This document shows, piece after piece, positions 57,935 through 64,000 of a DNA stretch of 64,000 bases (its first letter is position 1; each line of letters begins with the position of its first letter). The stretch is from positions 25,715,050 through 25,779,049 of the forward strand of contig NC_035443.2 in assembly GCF_002127325.2 (NCBI RefSeq). The letters run 5' to 3'. Both the position numbers and the translations under genes were made by a program. This stretch comes from Helianthus annuus. Its lineage: Eukaryota > Streptophyta > Magnoliopsida > Asterales > Asteraceae. Below the pieces are notes generated by a model, which saw nothing but the letters and a program-made list of their open reading frames with translations, ran no database searches and had not been told where the DNA came from.

Positions 57935-58345
57935 GACGCAAACCGGGTAACGGGAGCGTAAAATATTGATTTTTAATGAACCCGGGTATTGGGTGAAGTT
58001 AGGTGTAAACGCAAACCGGTAATGGGAGCGTAGAGCACAAAGTGACGAACCCGGGTAAATGGTTTGTAGATGAAAAACGAATAATTCCATGAAAGGAATG
58101 TAGATGATTCAAGTTTACGAACTTGAACATCTAATGGGTCGAATATGTGTTCTCGCAAACTGGGTAGTGGGAGCGTGGAACACGAAGCTATTAAGCCCGG
58201 GTAATGTGTATAGCTGTGGAAAATAATCTCACTAAAAAGTTATGGATGATTTGAGCTTAGGTGCTTAAACATCAAAAATGGGTCAAAATAAAGTAAAACG
58301 CAAACCAGGTAACAGGAGCGTAAACTATATGAATTATGGATCTGG
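57935..58345. repeat. Degenerate tandem motifs in LTR B
   Basis: The phrase CGCAAACCGGGTAACGGGAGCG returns in changed form at about 57938, 58011, 58154 and 58299, each followed 30-40 bp later by AACCCGGGTAA. Steps are about 73, 143 and 145 bp, i.e. one and twice two units. It lies in the third piece of LTR B. Confidence 0.6.
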
Positions 58346-58825
58346 GTAATGGATTACAACTTAGATATGTTAAGAAATGAACCCTAAGTGATTAAAATGA
58401 GTTTGGATAGGTTTGGGTGTAAATTGGGTGAAAAGTAAACGTGCAGAGCTGACATAGCCAGGTGGACACCTGACCCGGCCGGGGGAAGGGGCTGAAAAAA
58501 TATATACTTTCTTGTGTTTAATTCTTTTGTTGAAATTCTTTGATTTCTAATCGTTTGAATGAAATTGTATGATAGGTAACGATGCACTTTAGACCTCGGA
58601 TAGTGATCAAGCCATGTCAAGAACCGAACACTTCCCAAAAGTTCGTTAGCTTCCGTTGATTTAATCTCTTTAAAAAATACTAGTGGGCTTGTATTTTGGA
58701 TAAGGATTAATTCTAACTAGTAGTAGTTAATATTTTTAATACTATAGCAAATGTAACTTTCTTTTGTTTAAAATCGCTCGTTAAAGCTTTATATTATATG
58801 TATAATTGGAGGGTCTTACACTTTG

Positions 58826-60279
58826 GCCTTGTGACATGTACCGCAACGCCTTAATAAATGATTAACATCTCTTGCGAGCCGAGGCCAATAAAAATGTTGT
58901 TTAACCATGGTGGTCATTTTGTCGATCCCAAAATGCCACATGAGGCCCCCTCATGTAGTTCCTTGATTACAAATTCTCTCAAACAGTGTTTAGGAATACA
59001 CAGTTGAGATCCTTTGAACAAGAAGGCATCAATGACATGAAAATCTCCTTTAGTCTGATGTTGACAACTTAGAAACATGCCCCCAAAATCCATGTCAGAT
59101 GCATTAATGGATTTTAATGCATTAAATCCTAACACCTTGGGTTGCAACATGGACAACAGAAGGTGAATCCGTGACAGTGCGTCGACTACTTTATTTAACA
59201 TGCCCAACTTATGTTTGATTGTAAAGCTAAATGCTCGTAAGAACTTGACCCATTTGGCATGACGAGATTTGTAGTTTATGTTGACCTTGAATGTATTTAA
59301 GTTCCTCGTGATCGGAGTTTAGAATGAATTCATTTACAACAAGATAATGCTGCCAATGATCCAAGGCTTGGACAAGGGCATAAAACTTCTTATCATATGT
59401 GGAATATCGGCACTTGCATCGTTAAGTTTTTCACTAAAGTAGCTATGGGTCGCACTCGTTGGGACAATACCGCCTCGATTCTCACACCAGACGCGTCACA
59501 CTCTACCACAAACACCCCATCAAAACACGGTCGCGCTAAAACATGAGTGGTTGATAATTGCTTCTACAATTCTTCAAATGTGGCTTGGGCTTGTCTATTC
59601 CACTCAAACTGTTTCAATTTCGTGAGCTCGGTCAAAGTGGCCACTATCATGCTAAAATTCTTAAGAAAGCGGCAATAGAAAGAAGCTAAACCGTGAAAGC
59701 TTCGAATCTGTTAGATGGATTTGGGAGTTAGCCAATCTTTAGTGGCTTGTACTTTCCATTCATCTACTTTGATGTCTTTGGCTGAAACAAGGTATCCTAA
59801 AAACGTGACTTCTGGAGAAAAAAAATCATATTTATCAAGATTACCATACATCTTCTCCTTTGCTAATACATCAAACAACCTCTGTAGATGCTCTTTGTGT
59901 ACACTTTCAGACCTACTATACACGAGTATATCATCGAAGTAAACAACAACAAACCGCCCCAGAAACGGTTTCAAAACAAGGTTCATCAATCGCATAAAGG
60001 TACTTGGTGCTTTGATAATCCGAATGGGAACGAGCCATTCATACAACCCTTCTTTTGTCTTAAAAGCGGTCTTCCACTCGTTTCCTTCACTGATTCGACT
60101 CTTGTGATAACCACTTCTTAAATCAATCTTTGAAAAAATCTCAGACCCATGTCCAATAAATCATTCAATCTAGGTATGGGAAATCGACACTTAATGGTAA
60201 TTTTATTGATCGCCCGGCTATCGACACACATCTGCCACTCCCCATTTTTTTGTGGACAAGAAGAGTGGGTACAACACAG
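58826..60279 (-). pseudogene. Gypsy element C: reverse transcriptase, RNase H and integrase zinc region, part 2
   Basis: From 60279 the minus strand encodes a gypsy pol: fingers (VPTLL), [13 protein letters not shown], then [13 protein letters not shown] with the catalytic Asp pair intact (59711-60046), [14 protein letters not shown] segment, an RNase H, then VVDALSRIH and the integrase zinc region ending in CGTCHKAK at 58826. Several frameshifts are present. The rest of the integrase is at 30683-31109. The left part of pol is cut off at about 60279, where LTR D sequence begins. Confidence 0.82.
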
Positions 60280-63243
60280 TATTCATGTATAAATCAAGTA
60301 TTCATGTATGTATTAAGTTGTTAATGGGTTGCAAGGCCATTAACATGTGACACGACATAGGAAGTCACCAAACCATAGGCACTTTTCTAGTTGTTGATTC
60401 ACGACGAAGACACAAAAACACTACTCGGTACTAGTTGTCACCAAGAGTGGGGCTGCCCTGAAACCCATTAGATCTAACCTTTTGTTCTGCGGTCTAAGTA
60501 TGTACACGATTAATGGTGCTTATGGTACCCTATTCGTGACACGATTTCTCGTATCATTCCTCTAAACGCATCATACTTGGTACTAGTTATCACCAAGAGT
60601 ACTTCTTGTTTTTGTATCATACCATTTATAAACATTGTAATGTTTGTAACATGTATTTCACCCCCGAAATTATAAAACCAAAAACAGTTAAAGAAAAGGG
60701 GGAGCATGAACTCACAACTTTGCGTTCCTTGCATCGTAAACTTCACCGGATTTGCTTATAATGCGTCGTGACCTAAACGTGTTTTATTATCGTTAGTCAC
60801 TAGACTTGTATCGTACAAGCAGAGTCACTATCTTTTGTATATGTATTGTTGTGTTAAAAATATTTTATATTTTTAACTATTACTTATATTATTTTCTCAA
60901 AAATTAATATAAGTATCTTGTATTTTGCACTTTGCACCCGAGTTATGTATCTTTGTTCAAAACTTTATTTCATGTTCATAACTTGTTCAAGTTATTTATT
61001 CTATCAAGTAATATATTTTCATAAATATATTTTCTTGTATTTGTCTAAGCATGTTGTATGTGTATTTTTGTATTTTCACTCCTTAGGAGTATTTAGTGTA
61101 TTTTCAAGTCCTAATACACTAGCACGTATAATACATACATACACTTAGCACAAAGTTTGGTGATCAAATAATATATATATATTTTTCTCAAAAATATACA
61201 TACTTAATGTCAAATTTTTAACCTTGACGGAATCATCGTTTCTTAACTCAAAAATTAGGGAAACCTTGGTAATTACCTTGGTATACATTTTTAGGGAATA
61301 AGTTTCTCAAAACTTATATATTTGTCTAAATGTCAAAATTTATAAAAAAATTTTTGACAGAGTTTCCCCTAAAAATGGAGGTTTCCCATGTTTTCAAAAC
61401 ATGTGTTTATTTTCTTTTAAAATCATCATCAGTCAACTTCAACAACAATCATCAACAACATACACTAATTTATTTATTTCATGAACTTGAAAATTTATAA
61501 AAATGTGTAGTAACTTACTAGGGTATTTAGTAAGTCTTGTTACCCTTTAAAGTGTGATTGCTTCTTTAAAAACTTCATTTTTAAAGAATATGATTCTTTA
61601 CAACTTATGTTCATGTTTTCTAAAAATACTTCTTCTTGTATTTTTCTTGTTACACATGTGTATCTTTACTTTATTAACCACCAAAAATAAGGTTTATTTG
61701 TTTAAGAACCAAGATTAAGAAAAACTTGTATTTTTAACTTGGTTCTTTTGAAAAACCACTCATGGATCTTTAGATCTACATGTTTATCATCTTAATTTGA
61801 TCTTTATTTTTAGGAAAACATAGTGTTCTTTCAAGTTCATGATCTTTTTGTGGATGATTCACAATCTTTAACATGTTCATCCCCCTTATCTTACTAGATT
61901 ATGTTTTTAATCATGATCTAGCAAGATTGTAGGATGATCTACATCATTTCTACCAACAAACAATAACCAATAATCATAAGAACTCATGTACCTCAAGTTT
62001 CCTTCATATTTAAAGCTTATGTTCAAGTTACATGCTTATGTTCTTTAGTGTTCTTATGATAATCAACATAATAAGTCTTTTAACCACTAAAATAGAAGTA
62101 AATAAGAGTGTTCAAGGTACTTACTACTAGCTTGAAGCTAGGGAAGAAAAATGATGAAAATCGAGTGGGTAAAAGCAAACGGTAGAGGTCCTTCAACTTC
62201 CACAAGCTCTACACCTCGTTAGGCACCTTCTTGCACCTTCAAGTGATCTTGGAATGGAGGATTAATGGATGAAAATGGTGGGTGTGTGGTGGGTGGGTTG
62301 AGCCGAGATCAAAGGAGGAGGGAAGGAGGTGATGGTGTTTGTGAAGTAAGAGAATGGTGATCCTATGGTTACTTATAATAGTTTTCCAACACTTCTTTAC
62401 CCTATGTATATTATGTTCTTAATCTTCCAACATGATCCTATATAATAATCAAATTAAATCAAAGAAAATTTTGGTGTGGGGCCATGTTGGTAACCGTCCC
62501 AAGTGGGGGGGGGGGGGTATCTAGTTGGATTTTGATGATAAGTGAAGTGTTTAGTTAGGAATCTAAGTATACTAGTTAGTGTTTATGTATATTTGACATT
62601 ATATAATGTGTTAGGGTGTTCAGGCATCATAATTAGCTTGGTAATGTCAGAACAATACTTCTAATAATATTTTGATATTCCGGGTAATATCCGGTTGTTC
62701 GGTTTTATACCGGTTCGTTAAAGTGCAAAATTACACCGGTTAGGGTCCTTTAAGTACCCTTTTGTAACCCATTTAATTCCCGACACTTAGGGAAGTATTC
62801 TGGATGATAAAACAAAATTTCTGCATGATATTTTGTTGTTAAAAAGCTGATTTGAGCTGAATTTATTAAAATTCTGCATTTAAAGTGCGTTTCGGGTGCC
62901 TTTTAGTGCGTATTTTAGCTTCCGGAATGTTTATATGATAACCCTTGTATATACTATTGGGTTTTAATGTATTCTTGACGTTGGACCTACACCTAGGCCC
63001 TAATCTAATGTTTGACTGCTTTCTGCAGTTCTGTTGACACACTGTGTCTTACCGGTGAGTTTACTAGTATTTCTGACGCAACGCTCTCGTTAATGCATAA
63101 AGAAATATTTAGTAGTATAAAACGTGCATGAATTCAATTGTATTGTATGAAATCAGATAATGTTGACATTAAAGCACATAATTGCATTCATTTAATAATA
63201 ATTAAAATGTACATAAATTACCGGTTTTGTGCCAGTTGTCACA
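60280..63243 (-). repeat. 3' LTR of gypsy element D, outer end truncated
   Basis: On the minus strand the LTR starts TGTGACAACTGGC at 63243 and runs to about 60280, where its outer end is missing against the pol of element C. It is a distant relative of LTR A: shared words include the AATGGGTTGCAA segment (60310), AACCACTCATGGATCTTTAG (61756), the G run with GGTAACCGTCC (62490-62517) and the GGTTGTTCGG segment (62693). The TATA box is near 62370. No gene is present. Confidence 0.8.
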
Positions 63244-64000
63244 GTCTCCCCCTGTTAAAAGAATTTCGTCCCGAAATTCAGGCCGAACTAGCTCTGGCAG
63301 GAGTCTTCTTGAACAGGTGGGGATACTTTTCTTTGAACTGGTCTTCACGTTCCCACGTGTACTCGGGTCCGTGCTTAGAGTTCCAACGTACTTTGACAAG
63401 TTTGACAGTGCTCCTCCTGGTCTTGTTGACTTTCCAGTTTGTAACCTCAACGGGTTGTTCTGTAAATCGGAGGGTGTCGTCAATATGCACTTCATCCGCA
63501 GGGATGATCATGTTTTCTTGTGTTGGACTCTTCTTGAGGTTGGATACATGGAACGTGTCATGTACTCCATTCAGTTTTTCCGGTAATTCCAACTTGTATG
63601 TTACGGTACCAATCCTTTCTAAGATCTTGAACGGTCCGATGTATCGTGGATTCAGCTTTCCACGCTTTCCAAATCTGACTACGCCCTTCCAAGGTGAGAC
63701 CTTTAACAACACTTTGTCTCCCACCTCGAACTCTAATGGTTTTCGTCTTTGATCAGCGTAGCTCTTTTGTCGATCTTGAGCCGCCTTAATGCGCTCTCGT
63801 ATCTGAGTAATCTTGTCGGTCGTCTCTTGTACAAGTTCAGGACCAACCATTCGCTTGTCTCCAGCGTCTGCCCAACATAAGGGCGATCGGCACTTGCGGC
63901 CATACAGAGCTTCAAAAGGTGCGGCTTTGATGCTTGTATGATAACTGTTATTGTAGGAAAACTCAACTAAAGGTAGATGAGTATCCCAGTTGCCGCCTAG
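63244..64000 (-). CDS. Gypsy element D: integrase C-terminal part, leaves the window
   Basis: The frame ending at 63278 (stop) encodes [34 protein letters not shown] as far as [14 protein letters not shown], then a chromodomain-like end [24 protein letters not shown] second frame (63966-63733) gives the preceding VEFSYNN-type core end, in a different frame, so there is at least one shift near 63850. Amino acids are close to the integrase of element A. Between stop and LTR is a purine tract (AACAGGGGGAGAC on minus). The rest of the element lies beyond the right edge. Confidence 0.82.

Larger units (their letters stand above)
31110..58820 (+). mobile_element. LTR B, probably a solo LTR, split by later insertions
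   Basis: It starts TGTAACACCCC and ends GGGTCTTACA (inverted TG...CA termini). It is bordered by CTTTG (31105-31109 and 58821-58825) within the pol gene of element C. Its own sequence is in three pieces: 31110-31600, 51420-52011 and 57895-58820, about 2.0 kb, with no coding sequence. Elements A and E interrupt it. The last piece has tandem motifs (57935-58330). Without a second LTR or internal region it is best called a solo LTR. The strand is a guess from the TGTAACACC start. Confidence 0.75.

Overview
The window is plant nuclear DNA: two intron-bearing host genes on the left, followed by a very deep pile of transposable elements. Intron-rich genes with GT-AG junctions, high A+T content, a tRNA-derived SINE, Helitrons, MITEs, Ty1/copia and Ty3/gypsy elements, and a plant-type LDL2 histone demethylase all point to a eudicot. 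The style of the repeats suggests the daisy family (Asteraceae), but this is an impression, not a proof. No bacterial, organellar or CRISPR-type feature was seen.

Positions 1-2577 hold repeats: a MITE hairpin at 548-849 and a Helitron 3' end at 2577. LDL2 (LSD1-type lysine-specific demethylase) runs 3146-7451 in two exons; its single intron carries three mobile elements, one inside another. Positions 8100-11063 are nested MITEs, hAT elements and a Helitron. A complete 11-exon gene of the PLP-dependent 'aluminium resistance / methionine gamma-lyase-like' family (452 aa) runs 11156-15510, with two MITEs in its introns.

Positions 17069-21752 are a long foldback element with a perfect 9-bp target duplication. 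It contains a hAT element and a second foldback of the same type, which carries a captured fragment resembling the N-terminus of splicing factor Prp18. A Helitron with a tandemly multiplied 3' end (22176-23208), a SINE (23481-23770) and an internally deleted copia element (26380-29693) follow.

From 30.7 kb to the right edge everything is Ty3/gypsy material and the nesting can be read from target duplications. A gypsy pol gene (minus strand, 30683-31109 and 58826-60279) was split by LTR B (31110-58820, duplication CTTTG). B was hit by full-length gypsy element A (31606-51414, minus strand, TAAAA) and by solo LTR E (52017-57889, TGGTG). E was hit by solo LTR F (52779-56369, AAATC). One LTR of A was invaded by another gypsy element G (from 32714), whose 3' half was lost at a microhomology junction. 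A further gypsy element D leaves through the right edge.

The most unusual content lies in element A, between primer-binding site and gag: an array of ten small hairpins whose stems differ by paired changes (47385-47600), followed by an uninterrupted 522-536 aa acidic, proline-rich reading frame (45725-47335, same strand as gag-pol). This frame is open although gag-pol of the same element is broken several times. I do not recognise its protein.
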